Assembly (NCBI RefSeq): GCF_033568475.1
Contig: NC_133123.1
Location: 104,471,228 to 104,535,227, forward strand
Length of the DNA stretch: 64,000 nucleotides
Direction: 5' to 3'
DNA from: Henckelia pumila
Taxonomy: Eukaryota; Streptophyta; Magnoliopsida; Lamiales; Gesneriaceae
The position numbers and the translations under genes are program-made. Of the stretch, positions 33,717-46,620 are shown in pieces (within the stretch, counting starts at the first letter, position 1; every line of letters begins with the position of its first letter). The notes under the pieces are model-generated. The model saw nothing but the letters and a program-made list of their open reading frames with translations, did not search any database and had not been told where the DNA came from.

Positions 33717-34640
33717 TATGTAAACGTAGAATGTAGTGTACGTCGGAGTTATTAAAACCTGAAATAAAATTACCACAAAAATTTATGTATAATAAATTTT
33801 CTATTTAGGTCATTCATGTATGATTATTAATTTTTATATCAAAAATATTATTTTTATATATAAATATGAGCAGAACTCACTCGTTTTATGGATAAAGATC
33901 ATTGAAACTGTCTCACAAGAGACCTACTTTAAAATTAATTAACTCAACGAAATATAATGATAATAATATCATAAATTTTGACAATTAATGTTAATAACTC
34001 ATATATAATTAATTTAGAAAAACATGTTTTTTTTCTTGTTTTTTTTTATTTTTTAAAAAGATTTGTACTAGTAAATTTTTTCTCATATTTGTTTGTATCA
34101 TATCATTTTTTTTCATATTCTATCAATAAATGCATATGTTTTCATATTTTCTTCAATTATTACATTTTTTTTGGGAAATCAATGATCTGAAATTTTTTTT
34201 ATTTACAATGGTGTCGTCTACTCTCTTTTCTGCTGATTAATAATTATTATTACTGGATTTTTGTATTTTCATAGTCATCTTTAATTTATTAGACATCTAT
34301 ACATGATGAAATATAAATTTCATATTATTATAACAATCTATCAGCATATAAAAGTATTGTTGTACTGATAAAAAAAAGTATTGACTAAATGTTTACATTT
34401 ATTTTAACTTTATAAATAATAATATTTTTGGCAATAAAACATCTTTTTGCTAACTCTTATGGCACATATTTAATGTCTCATATTAAGCATAAGCATAATG
34501 AGCACAATTAAATTACTAATGTCATATTGGTTATCTCAAGATAATAATATCTTTGATTTTCTTGATTGTTATATATCTTCATGGAATAATTTGTGCATCT
34601 TTATTTTGAGAAAAATCTACCGCATTTATAAAGTTTGATA
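33712..34640. other. AT-rich DNA, nothing recognised
   Basis: Very AT-rich with long T runs. No open frame with a recognisable domain, no clear repeat boundary. Confidence 0.5.
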
Positions 34641-34937
34641 TGTTAGGATCGAAAATGTATGTAGAAAGAGGGTGGATACACATTTTAAATATATTTTAAA
34701 AACATTTGTGACAATTAAGTTGAGTCACCAGTTTGATTATTTAGTTTCGCTTAACAACCCACTTGATGCGAGAACTGAACTGCAGTGAGGAACATTTTCA
34801 CAGTCAAAGTTTGAGTTGGTTACTTAGGTAGATGAATATGCAATAAAGAAAATAACACAAAGATTTTTTATGGAAGTTCGAAGTCTAAGCTTCTACATCT
34901 CCCCTTCTCTTGTTTCCAGAAAAATTTCCATTAAAAA

Positions 34938-37262
34938 TGTGACATTTCGTATTTCTCACTCATGCTTTTGAAAATATGAAATGCGGAAAAATGCGGAATA
35001 CTTTTTTATTTTGTAAGACATGTATCGTGCTCGTAAGTATAATAAACCGTACATAAAATTAAATTCATCAAACGACTCAAAATCTCATGGCTCAACACTT
35101 GTATAAATATCTCTTCGAACATAATGATACTAACACATACAGGAACACCAGAACTACCTCTCACATGCAACCTGAACTATAAAATATACGATCTCAAAAT
35201 AACGCATTTAAAACATGTCTCGATCTTACAATAACATGCTAAAACATGAGTTCAAATAAAAAATTCATAGCATTAATCAAATACATAAAATTTCGTGGAC
35301 ATGCTTGACATAAGGTTCTCGGACATCCAAGTCATGCAAATCCATCTCGTCTCCTCGACTACTCAGCCCCATGATCATCTTTTAAATCATTAACTTCTTC
35401 ATTTTCATCGGCACGGTCCAAACATAGTGAGTCTAATACTCAACAAGCATACATAAGTAATAACATATACATGGTAAAATCTTGTAACATGCATAGGACG
35501 TGACTAAAGCATAAAAACATGACATTCTTTTCCTTTGGATGATGAGATTCATGCAATTGTAGTAAGCATTAGAGCATATTCATTAGGTCCATGATCATGT
35601 AAATAATTGCGCAACATCAAATAAAATTTGGTACAACTCATACTAGCTGAAGCCAATGTACCGTCAAATACCGGTCGTCATCAATATGCACATAAATTTT
35701 CATTCTTTGGAAAGACCCTCTCTAGAGCTCATCCCGAGACACCAATCCTGTCACCACAAGAACATTTCAAACATCAAAATTTAACTTTTCATTCATCATC
35801 ATATCATCATACTCATCATTCATCATACTCCGTAAAACATAATAAACTTCATCCTTTCATAAAACATAATCACATTCATAAATTTTTTCATCATAAAACT
35901 TATTTTTGTGACATGCTCTTTAAGTTCTTCATGCTTAAAATCATGCATGCTAAATCAAAATAAAAGCAAGCACGTCCCTAACATTTCATAAAATTTAATG
36001 CCTTTCATAAGAACATATATTTCATGATGAAATAATAACATCTAGATACATACATAGCTAAACCGATCCACATGAGTCATTATTTCCGTTCTTGGCTTCA
36101 AAACTTGAAAATCATTCCATGAAACATCTTATAAAGATTTCAACACCTTAAAAGGCCTTAAAAATGAATCTAGCACTTCAAAATATCAATAAAAAAGAAC
36201 CCAGGGCAGCCCCTAGAGCTGGGGCGCCCGTGGAGGGCACCTGGGTGTGCTAGGGCTGTAGCCTAGGCAGCACCTAGGCGCCAGCACTTCGACCCTAGCG
36301 GCATTGGGGCGCCTCTGGGTGGCACCTCGGCGCCTTAATGCTGCGAAAAGAGGAAAAATTCGTGATTTCTTTATCTTTTTCGATCCTTTTCGATCCCTAT
36401 TCAGAGCTACTCATTCACACATTGAAAATTCAATCACCTTTATGAAAAGTTTCAAAACTTGAAAAGGATTGGTCCGAATACTGCCCACTTCAAAAGTTTT
36501 GAATCAAAACCTTAGCTTACAGCATACACACACCAAAATATGAGATTTAAATGTCTCTTGCATCAATTCTAAAAAATCTTTACACAAAACATCAATAACG
36601 ATTTATGTATCACAGTTCTACAACATTCTCTTCAAAATCTTTCAAAAATCATGCAATATACAATACATACATATCAACATACACTTTTTTTATATCAAAA
36701 TACCTATATTCTTGAATGGTAGTTTCAAAAGTTTGAAGAAACTTGTCTATTTTTTCCTTGGTATGGAAATTCGAACTCCATAAATATGATTCTAGCATTC
36801 TTACGATCAAATGATGATTCAAAAATTTTCTTTAACATAAAGTGGAATTTTCGAAAGTGAGGGGAAGGGGAGAATGGCGGTTGTTTCGCGTGAAAGGGGG
36901 AGGGGGAAGAAAAGATTTACTGAGTTAAATTTGAAATGTAACCTTTAGAAGAAAGCCTATGGGCCGAAGGCTGACCCATTAAACTTAAAAAATAAAACTT
37001 TCAAAATATTTCTCCATAAACTTAAAAATTGAATATCATGCCAATTTTAAAATAAAAACTTTCATAAAACCTATTTGACATGAAATTTCTTAAACCTTGA
37101 TCATAGGCTAGTCTCGATTCCTTTCGTTATCGAAATTAAACTCATACATGAAAAAAAATCAAAAACTAAATTTTACATAGGAATTCATAATTAAACATAT
37201 AAATTTCACAATAATTTACTAAAATATCCCACGAGTGAATTTGTGAATTTTCGGACATTACA
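34938..37262 (-). repeat. Probable solo gypsy LTR, 2.3 kb
   Basis: On the minus strand it runs TGTAATGTCCGAAAATTC ... GAAATGTCACA, i.e. TG...CA ends of chromovirus style. The 5-bp flanks are AAAAA (34933-34937) and AGAAA (37263-37267), one mismatch. No primer site, purine tract or coding sequence adjoins it. It contains a GC-rich palindromic block and a TGGGCC motif (near 36960). Confidence 0.6.
36190..36345. repeat. GC-rich palindromic block in the solo LTR
   Basis: An abrupt GC-rich stretch in AT-rich DNA, with GGCGCC/GGCGCCC cores and broken inverted repeats such as GGCAGCCCCTAGAGCTGGGGC and GCCTAGGCAGCACCTAGGCGCC. These are imperfect modules, less regular than those at 7151. Confidence 0.6.
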
Positions 37263-37499
37263 AGAAAACTTTGATTTATTCAACCATTTGTACAAACCTA
37301 ATCCAAACGACTCTTCGATTAAAACTCCTAGCAACTTGTCTTAACAATACTCTATTTCAAATCAGAACTAATTCGGATAGAATTACAACAACAAGTAACA
37401 AGTAATTTTGATTGTAGACTTGCTCCGTAATCACTTACTAGTTAAACTTAAGCATTCAATTAAATCTTAAATAACATTAATCAGATAAATCAGCAAAAA

Positions 37500-38055
37500 G
37501 TGGAATTCACGAATCTGGATAAAGCGGCTATCTTCCCTGTCAACCGCTGAACCTCTCTTACCAAACTGGGTGAGGTCATATCCCGGATGGTCCTTACCTT
37601 TTATAGATTCACTTCAATTCCCCTTTCGGTCACCATGAAACCAAGAAATTCACCACTTATAACCCCGAAAGTACATTTAGCTGGATTGAGCTTGACACCA
37701 TACTGCTTTAAATTAGAAAAGGTCTCTTCCATGTTTGATATGAAGCAATATGGGGTCTGAGATTTGATCAGCATATCATCCACGTACTTCCACATTCTTC
37801 CCAACTTGGCCCTCAAAGATCTTATCCATCAACCTCTGGTACTTAGCCCCGGAATTTTTTAACCCAAAAGGCATGACCACATAGAAATAGGTCCCTCCCT
37901 AGGTAATGAAACTAACCTTTCTTGAACTTCCCGGGCCAAGGGGATATTATGGTACCCCTGGTAAGCATACATGAAGCAAAGAAGTTCATACCCCGAGGTA
38001 GAATCCACCAATTGATCAATCCGGGGCAAGAGATAACAATCCTTCGGACAGGATT
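37500..38055 (-). pseudogene. Tat/Ogre-like gypsy reverse transcriptase scrap
   Basis: Read from high to low coordinates: CYLLPRIDQLVDSTSGYELL, then WKYVDDMLIKSQ (catalytic YVDD), LKQYGVKLNPAKCTFGV, GEFLGFMVTERGIEVN, and, in another frame, MTSPSLVREVQRLTGKIAAL. This order is that of Tat/Ogre RT through the start of the RT-RNase H linker. Frameshifts and a stop break it. It is cut at 38055 by the next LTR. Confidence 0.85.
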
Positions 38056-39724
38056 TGTAGTGACCTGAATCCAAAATTGGTGATTAAATGGTAATTAATC
38101 AAGTAACCGTTTATAATTGACAAAACATGATTAAGGAGTCTCCAAATGGGAATAAGGAATTTAAAATCGTATTTAGGACGTCGAAAATGGCCCGGAAGGT
38201 TCCAAGTGATCGGGTGGATCGGATGATCCAAACTCCTGGATCGGAGGATCGAAGGGTAGTGTTCGGAGGCCCTGATCAAGTTCGGAAGGAAAAAGATCGG
38301 ACGATCTGATCGTGATTTTGGACAATCCGAACTATTGAGTGTTCGGAGGCATTGTTTGAAGATCGAAGGGTCCGAGGAGATCGGACGATCCGAAGTCCAG
38401 GATTGGACGATCCGATCTCCATTGGATATGATAAGATAAGGGAGGAGATTTGATTGGCCAACTATGGGACTTTGGATTATACGAAATAGGATATCGGACG
38501 ATCCGAAGTAAGCCAGCCAGGTGTCCAAGATGATGTCATCATAAGAGATGTCACGTATGAAGTATTATTGAGATCGGACGATCCAAAGTCCAGTTCGGAC
38601 CATCCGAAGTGCTGGTAGAGACAGATGTCACGCATGTAAGTTTGGACGATCTGAAGGGGGGGTTCAGACCATCCGAACTCCAGTTATAAATAGAGTGTCC
38701 GAGAGCATCATTTTTGCACCTTCAAAACTTCTTCCTCTCTCCTATCGAGTATTTTAGGTGTTCTAATCACCTAAGTAGGTCTGGGAGTTGGTGGAATCGT
38801 CTCTGGAGTAGTATCAGAATTGTGCCCAAGTTGTGGGGCAATCGCCATCAACGGACTGATGACGGACGCAGGTATGGTGCGAGATCCCTAAAAATATTAG
38901 GGAGTATTTTTTAGCTTAATTAAGGCTTTTTGAGCATTATTAGTGATGCATGGTTATCTTGCATTGTAGTGTTGGACTATAGATGCGGGACATCTAGGAG
39001 TATATTATTGAGGTACGTAAGTACTGACTGAGATTACCAGCTGGTATGCATGCTAATGTGTTGCATTTATGTGCCATGATTTCATGTTATTACATTGATA
39101 TATTATGCGGCATTTTCATATCATATTGTGTCTGTACATCTTTTGAGACGAGCCAGTTGAGTAGGGATGCTCAGCCCTGTTGGACGGTTGGGGCACTGAG
39201 AGTCACTCTAATCGACAGGTCATGCAGGCTCTAGTGCTTCCGGGGACATCCTAGATCCACGTCCAGTTAAGAGTGAGTGGTTGGGTCTAACGGTTTGATT
39301 TCCAGAGGCTACAGCTCATGTCCTAGGCACCTGTTTGAGCAGGTTGATACAGTATATCCTAGATACGGATACCCGGACATTCTCATGTTGCATCATCATA
39401 TATGTATGTTTACTCGTACTAGCGTATTGAGAATTAGCGCCCACTTCTAGTGTTTTCTGTGTTTTTTGGACACCCCATTCAACGGGGCATATACAGGTGT
39501 TCCTCCAGGACTTGGGATTAAGTTGGTATCCAAGAAAGAGCTGCAGGAGTAGTAGCTAGGTTATTATATTTTTTCAATTGAGTTGTATTTTGGTTTTTAT
39601 CCGATTGTATTATGTCGGTCTAGCATTATTTAAGTTTCCGTAATTTATCTCTGATTATTTTCTATTGCATGCTTAATTAAGCACTAATCTCTGATAAGTA
39701 GTGGATCCGGGTTGGGTCACTATA
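38056..39724 (+). repeat. 5' LTR of a gypsy element
   Basis: It begins TGTAGTGACC and ends GGGTCACTATA, nearly mirror images, the last CA apparently mutated to TA. A Met-type primer site follows. About 1.67 kb. It interrupts the Tat-like RT scrap. It contains the TCGGACGATCCGA array in its first 600 bases. Confidence 0.75.
38216..38685 (+). repeat. About ten TCGGACGATCCGA palindromes in a gypsy LTR
   Basis: Units of the type GATCGGACGATCCGAA or GTTCGGACCATCCGAA occur about ten times between 38216 and 38685, spaced 30-100 bases. Several are damaged by single changes, often C-to-T or G-to-A. GATCGAAGG and GTTCGGAGG half-units lie between them. Confidence 0.85.
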
Positions 39725-40296
39725 TTTATTGGTATCAGATCATGCAATAGGATTTTTGGGACATAGTGTTAAGATTATTTGGTGATCCTTGTAGGGATGA
39801 TGAGACATTAGAGGTGATGATGATGAGGCGATTGGGTTGCCCGAAGACTATCATCATCGGAATAATTTTCAAAAGCTCTTATGGGATTTCAGCAAGATCG
39901 GACATGAGAGAAGGATCGTGTTCGAGATATCATGATTTTGACTCATGTGGATCCTAGCTTTGGATCGAGTACCAGATGTCAGAGGCACTGGAAGAGGATT
40001 GGTTATGACATGTGTGATGCTTGCATCTATCTCGTTCGACCAGGATAACACTTCTCTGAAGATTCTCTACAAACAGTTGGAGAGATTATCATAAAGGTCT
40101 TATCTCGTCTACCGGAGAATATACTATATAACAGTAAAGTACCCGGTAGATTAGTATGGATATTTTGGAGATCGTGGGGAAATAGGTCTGTCAAGCATGC
40201 TTGTATTCATGCTTTCGAGGTGACAGACAGAAAACTTCACGTTCAATACCAGTTGACGGAATGAAAGACTTTCGCATGAACTTGGGTCTTAAATAC
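39725..40296 (+). other. Non-coding interior of the gypsy element, left part
   Basis: It starts after the 38056 LTR. No gag domain is recognised in any frame. It ends with AATAC (40292-40296), the target copy of the tandem array. The interior resumes at 58125. Confidence 0.6.
39730..39739 (+). other. Primer binding site, initiator-Met tRNA type
   Basis: TGGTATCAGA, five bases after the LTR end, matches the first ten bases of the usual TGGTATCAGAGC site. Confidence 0.75.
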
Positions 40297-43006
40297 TAAA
40301 ACGTCCTAAACTTCTAAATTTCTAAAATGCGGAAAATTTAAAATTTTTTTTTTCTTTTAAAATAAATACTAAGTAAAATATATATACATATATGCCCATA
40401 CATATATGTACAACAATAAAAGAGATTTAAAATTTTATAAATAATTATGCAACATAAAAATAATTACTAAAACGTCTGAATCATGCAATACTTAAAATAA
40501 TTCAAAACAATTTAATCAACAGTGCATACACTAAAAAGTTGCATAAAAATAATACTTAAATCTCAACACTGGAATAAAATCTTCAAATAAAATAGTGTTT
40601 AAAATATTCATGCATAGAACACTAGCACGATGCAGACTACGGTCACGGGGCCACTGCAGCTTCGCTCATACGTCTTCACCACCGGTAGGGGTAACCTGCT
40701 CCTCTACGTACTCACCTGCACCATATCAGTGTAGTGAGCCTAGAGGCCCAACATGCATACTAACAAGGGTTTAAAATAATTTAATACACTTTCATACATA
40801 ATACTTATCCTATAAATGCATGGGCATGCTTCAAAAATAATAACATAAATGTTGCTTAAAGAAATCACTGAATTATACATAACATACATAATATCATACA
40901 TACTTGAGTTGTTGAGCACTTATTTTCTTAACATCGAATGGTCCTATCCGTAAATGTGACCCATACTTATAGTGCGACTGATCAGTCTAAGAAACCATCG
41001 TACGAGGCTGGTGGCGAACCACCCATACATAAATGGCAGAAACTGCCCATACATAAATGGCCACACTAATTCAATTTCCACCTAAAATATTTTATTTGCT
41101 CAACCATAGAACTTCAATCATAGCATAAAAATTGATTTCATGAATGCATGTACTTAAATAAATTGTGTGTCCTTCATTTATATTTAATTTATTTTCTAAT
41201 ATCATATAAATATTCAAATAACTTTTCATGCATAAAATAATTAAATATAAACTCAGGACACATGCAATTTCTCATGGTTTGATTCAACTGCTGGCCCTAG
41301 ACATACAAGCCCATTAACTTAAGACTTGGCCCATTAGTGTACTTAAGCCCATTAACAACTTTTCTAGGCCCAATAAATCAACCAAAGCCCATTAAGACTA
41401 ACTTAGGCCCAATAACACTGTCCCTGGCCCAATGGGCCCAAAAGCCCAATAACAGGCCCAATAACTTTCATGGGCTCCCAAGCCCATAAAAATTTCTGGC
41501 CAACTTAAAAATTTAAATAAAAATTAATAAAAGCCCAAAAATAATTAAATTAACCCAAAATAATTTAATGGAGCCCAAATAAATTAAATGGTACTAATTA
41601 AATTTTTGGGAATTTAATTAGCCCATTTAACTCCTAATTAACTTAAAAACTTAAAAATAAAAATACCCGAGCCCAATTAAAATAACCCGGACCCGGACCC
41701 AACTAACTTAACCCATATTATTTTAGACCCGACCCGGACCACATGACCCGACCCGGATCCACCAACAACCCAAAAACCCGAAACCCTATTCTTCCCTCTT
41801 CCCCCTTGTCGCGGCCGCACGAGCAGCAGGCCTTCATGGCCTGCTGCAGCCCAGCTCCGACCACCGTGGCCGGAGCCCCGCCGGCAGGACCTCCCCAGGG
41901 TCCTGCCGGTTCGAACCATGCCCTGGCCCGAACCCCATGCTGCCTCCTTCCCCAACACCGAACCCTCTTCCAAGACAACCCTAACCTGCGCGCCCATGGC
42001 TTCCCTTCTGAAACTCGATCGGCCGTGACTCCTAGCCCCAACCCAGCCAAAGCCGACCCATCTAGACACTCTAGGGACCCCGTAGGACCTAGCCAGCAGC
42101 CCCCTTCAAGCCATGGATAGTAAAAACGTGAGCATGAACATCACAAAGCCAAAACCGAGTGCATAAGAGAAAGAATTTGAAAACTTGCTGTCAAAAATGA
42201 TAGATCTCGATGCTACACACCCACACACATACATACACTGATATAGGATTGAAAAGAGAAGAAAATCATGCCTTTCACCGTAGACGAAGAGAAAAACCGA
42301 AAGCGAGACGATTCCGGGACGACGGGGCGACGACGATGAACTTTGGACCTTCAAGACCGAGGCTATGGAGTTTTCTTGGGGATGACTGGCCGAAGAAGAT
42401 GAATATTGAATGGGGTTGGCGGCTGAGCTTAGGGAAATCGTGGGTTTGGGTAGCTTAGGGTTAGTCTAGGTTTTTTAGTTTTAATTAAAAAAATAGGTTT
42501 TAGGATAATGAAATAATAATTAAAAGTTTTAAATATAAAACATAAAATTTTAAAACTTTAAATATAAGTTACAATCTGATAATTTAAATTAAAAATACAA
42601 AAATCCTGAAATTACAAATTTAGGGAATTTTAAAAATACTAAAAAGTCAATATTTTGGCTTATTTTGAATAAAAATGGACTCCTAAAATTATATAAAATT
42701 AAATACTTAAATTTTTGAGATAATAAAACTCAAAATAATATTTTAGGGCTCTAAAAAGGCTCATAAAATAATTTGGGTGGAAAGTTGTCATCTCGTCCGT
42801 CCACGGTCCCGTCTACGCGATCAAAACAATTAATTAAAATACTAAAAATCCTAAAAATCACTAATTATGGGTTAAATGCTTAAAAATAAATTAAATCATG
42901 CACAAATAATTCACATAATTATTTAACCCATAAATCTAAAATTTAAATAATTAAATATCCTAATTATGCATACGGATTTACGTATTTAAAAATACCGTGT
43001 GTTACA
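40297..43006 (-). repeat. LTR 1 of the tandem array (downstream LTR in sense)
   Basis: 2710 bp. In sense it runs TGTAACACAC ... GGACGTTTTA; here the first CCGG of the family is CCGTG, a private change. Sense-strand order: AT-rich part, a telo-box-like TTAGGGTTAG near 42456-42465, a GC-richer part with repeated CCCGACCCGG, a site II cluster, and an AT-rich tail. Frames seen in it repeat in all three LTRs and show no domain. Confidence 0.92.
41308..41675 (-). promoter_or_regulatory. Cluster of about 16 TGGGCY (site II) motifs in LTR 1
   Basis: On the sense (minus) strand the words TGGGCC and TGGGCT recur about sixteen times in 368 bp, often as TTATTGGGCC or TTAATGGGCT. One forms the palindrome TGGGCCCA near 41433. 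Such site II motifs bind TCP factors in promoters of cell-cycle and ribosomal-protein genes. A telo-box word AAACCCTA lies near 41782. Regulation of the LTR by TCP proteins is inference. Confidence 0.7.
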
Positions 43007-43020
43007 ATTCTCCCCCCCTT
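43007..43020 (-). other. Polypurine tract, body 1
   Basis: Sense AAGGGGGGGAGAAT directly before the LTR start TGTAACAC. The same tract stands at 50567-50580 in body 2. Confidence 0.85.
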
Positions 43021-43051
43021 AAATTGAATTTCGTCCTCGAAATTAAAGTAC

Positions 43052-46000
43052 TTACCCGAACAACTCCGGGTAGCGAGTCCTCATGTCTGCCTCGGTCTCC
43101 CAAGTAGCTTCCTCCTCCGAGTGATTCAGCCACTGGACTCTGACCATCGGTATGACCCGCGTCCTAAGCCTCCGCTCCTCCCTTGCCAAGATCCGTACTG
43201 GTCTCTCCTCATACACTAGATCTGGTGGCAACTGTAAGGGCTCGAAATCCAACACATGCGACGGGTTGGAGACATATCTCCGAAGCATGGATACATGGAA
43301 AACGTTGTGCACTGCCGCTAGCCTTGGAGGTAGAGCTAAACGGTAGGCCAACGTGCCAACTCTCTCCAAGATCTTGAATGGCCCTATATACCTCGGATTA
43401 AGCTTGCCTCTCCGGCCAAAACGCACTACTCCCTTCATAGGTGACATCTTCAGGAATACGTGATCACCTACAGCGAACTCCAAATCTCGTCGTCTGGCAT
43501 CTGCATAACTCTTCTGCCGACTCTGAGCAGTCCTCATCCGATCCCGAATCTGATTCACAATGTCAGCTGTCTGCTGCACAATCTCAGGACCCAGCAAAAT
43601 CCGCTCACCAACCTCATCCCAATGCACAGGAGATCTGCATCTCCTCCCATACAATGCTGCATAAGGAGCCATACCTATAGACGACTGAAAGTTGTTGTTA
43701 TAGGTAAACTCCACTAATGGTAGTCTAGTCTCCCAAGAGCCCCGAAAATCAATGACACATGCTCTCAGAAGATCCTCGAGAACCTGGATCACTCTCTCAG
43801 ACTGACCATCTGTCTGGGGATGAAATGCTGTACTGAACAAAAGCCTCGTCCCCAATGCTGTGTGCAGACTCTTCCAAAACGCAGATGTGAATCTCGGATC
43901 TCTGTCTGACACAATAGACACTGGTATTCCATGCAGTCTAACAATCTCTCGGATGTAAAGCTCTGCATACTGTGTCAAAGTATAAGTAGTCTTCACCGGC
44001 AAGAAATGAGCTGACTTGGTGAGTCTATCCACAATCACCCAAATCGCTGTGCAACCTCTGGCACTCCTCAGTAAGCCAACCACAAAGTCCATCGTAATAT
44101 TCTCCCATTTCCATTCCGGAATAGGAAGAGGTCTAAGAAGTCCTGCTGGACGCTGATGCTCTGCCTTGACTTGCTGACAAGTCAAGCATTCTGACACCAC
44201 TCTCCCGATGTCACTCTTCATCCCGGGCCACCAATACAATAGCTGTAAATCTTTGTACATCTTCGTACTTCCGGGGTGAATGGAGTACGGAGATGTGTGA
44301 GCCTCTGCCAAAATCTCAGCTCTCAACTGATCGACGTTCGGTACCCACATCCTACCACGGTACTGAACGATACCATCCTCCACTGTATACAAGAGATTAC
44401 CTCTAGCCTCATCTCTCTGTCTCCATCGCTGCAACTCCTCATCAGTAGACTGTCCCTCTCTAATCCGATCTCGCAGAACTGGCTGCACCGTCAACACTGA
44501 CAAGCTCGGTGCACGACCACTCGGATAACACTCCAAGCCAAACCTCTGAATCTCGCTCTGTAGTGGTAACTGTACGGTCAAACATGATACCACTGACGAC
44601 TTCCGACTCAAAGCATCGGCCACTACATTAGCTTTACCCGGATGGTAGCTAATGTCACAATCATAGTCCTTCACCAACTCCAACCATCTGCGCTGTCTCA
44701 TGTTCAACTCCTTCTGTGTGAAGAAGTACTTGAGACTCTTGTGGTCTGTGAAAATCTTGCACTTTTCGCCATACAGATAGTGCCTCCAGATTTTCAAAGC
44801 AAAGACCACTGCTGCTAACTCCAAGTCATGCGTCGGATAATTCTGCTCATGAATCTTCAGCTGTCTCGACGCATACGCAATAACCTTACCACACTGCATA
44901 AGCACTGCGCCTAAACCCAGTTTAGACGCGTCGGTGTACACCACTAACTCCTCATGTGGCACTGTCATAGCTAACACAGGTGCTGAAGTAAGTGCATCCT
45001 TCAGTTGATCAAAGCTCCTCTGACAATCTGGACTCCAAATATACTTCGCGTTCTTCTTGGTTAAGGAAGTCAAGGGTACTGCAATAGAGGAAAAACCCTT
45101 GATGAACTTCCTATAGTATCCTGCTAAACCCAAGAAGCTGCGAATCTCCGAAGCATTCTTTGGAATCCTCCAATCCCTCACTGCCTGCACCTTGGACTGA
45201 TCCACTGCAATCCCATCCCTAGAAATAATGTGGCCTAGAAACGCCACCTGCTCCAACCAAAACTCACACTTACTGAACTTTTCAAACAGTCGATGCTCCC
45301 TCAAAGTCTGCAAGGCTGTATGCAAATGTTGTATATGCTCCTCAATGCTCCTCGAGTAGATCAATATGTCATCAATGAATACAATGACAAACTGATCTAG
45401 ATACGACTGGAAGACACGATGCATGAGATCCATAAAAACTGTTGGAGCATTGGTCAACCCAAAGGGCATCACCAAGAACTCATAGTGTCCATATCGTGTC
45501 CTAAAGGCAGTCTTAGACACTTCTGAATCTCTGACTCTTAGCTGATGGTAACCAGATCGCAGATCGATCTTGGAGAATACCGAAGCTCCCTGCAACTGAT
45601 CGAATAAATCCTCTATCCTCGGTAGTGGATACTTATTCTTCACTGTGACTCTGTTGAGCTCTCGGTAGTCGATGCACAATCTCATGCTACCGTCCTTCTT
45701 CTTTACAAACAACACTGGAGCTCCCCATGGAGAAAAGCTAGGACGAACAAAGCCCTTCTCCAACAGCTCCTGAATCTGCTCCTTCAACTCTCTCATCTCT
45801 GTAGGAGCAAGTCGATACGGTGCCTTAGAGATAGGCATAGTATCTGGCAACAACTCAATACTAAACTCCACCTCTCTCACTGGTGGAACTCCTGCAACAT
45901 CTTCAGGAAAAACATCTGGATAGTCACGTACCACCTCTATATCTGATAAAGATCTGCTAGAAACGTCTGAGGTAGTGACCACACTAGCAAGAAAGCCCTG

Positions 46001-46425
46001 ACATCCATGGCGCAATAATTTCCTCGCACGAACAAGTGATATCATCTGAGGAATACTGCTAGACTGAGATGCAAAGAAAGTAAACATCTCACCTCCTGCT
46101 GGCTTCACTGACACTGTCCTACGTCGGAAATCAATCGAAGCTCCATTAACTGATAGCCAGTCCATACCCAAAATCAAGTCAAACCCAGTCAATGGAAGAA
46201 CCACTAGATCTGCTCGAATGGAGTGTCCCTGCAACTCCAATTCCAGATCCCTGATGACACTAGTGGTAGTGATAGTCTGTCCGGATGACATGGTAACATC
46301 GTAACCACAGTCGACAACCTCCGGTGTAATGCCTATCCGTCTGATAAAATCTCGGGAGATAAACGAATGCGTGGCTCCTGAATCTAGCAACGCAAACGTG
46401 GAGTTGCCTCCAACTAGAATTCTCC
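43052..46425 (-). CDS. Gypsy pol, body 1 (protease-RT-RNase H-integrase-chromodomain)
   Basis: An open frame from the predicted splice acceptor at 46425 to the stop at 43052, about 1124 codons. There is no ATG at its start, which fits a spliced gag-pol fusion. Domains: protease [12 protein letters not shown] near the N-terminus; RT with FVDD-type box [11 protein letters not shown]; RNase [16 protein letters not shown]; integrase zinc-finger H-H-C-C ending [12 protein letters not shown]; integrase core [15 protein letters not shown] and [12 protein letters not shown]-terminal [16 protein letters not shown], the tail of a chromodomain. This is a Del/Tekay-like chromovirus. The frame is unbroken. 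Several residues differ from body 2 at places where body 2 looks more family-like (for example VGLLRS against VGLPRS). Confidence 0.92.
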
Positions 46426-46620
46426 CTGCACGCAGAAGATTCTCAACAATTCATACCACTACGCTCCCAAGGTTAAAACACTACAATCCTTAATTCTAAT
46501 CACAAAGAAACAAAATTCTTATTCTAGCATGCTGATAGTTAAACTCAAGTAACAGGCATTCAGATATAATCGCAATAAGCAAAAGCAAAGAATTGAAAAA
46601 GTTCTAGGGGTTAGGTATAC
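46426..46620 (-). other. Predicted intron between gag and pol, body 1
   Basis: Sense donor ACCG/GTATAC and acceptor GCGTGCAG/GGAGA bound 195 AT-rich bases. Joining keeps the frame (T-G-R-I-L-V-G-G) and links the gag zinc-knuckle exon to protease. Unspliced RNA meets a TAG six codons into the intron. Splicing could thus set the ratio of Gag to Gag-Pol. An identical arrangement is at 53986-54180. Confidence 0.75.

Larger units (their letters stand above)
34641..37499. repeat. Unclassified LTR-like repeat split by a solo LTR
   Basis: TGTTAGGATCGAAAATG at 34641 is a wording found at LTR ends in many plants, followed by an AAAGATTTTT.TGGAAGTTCG stretch. The sequence seems to continue after the insertion, at 37263-37499. 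The far boundary and family are uncertain; only the two outer parts (34641-34937, 37263-37499) belong to it. Confidence 0.4.

Noticed and set aside
41743..42120. Proline-rich frame (copies at 49366 and 56861) and minus-strand partners
   Set aside because: It is within the array LTRs, present in all three, without a known domain. It is open only because of the GC-richer CCCGACCCGG stretch.
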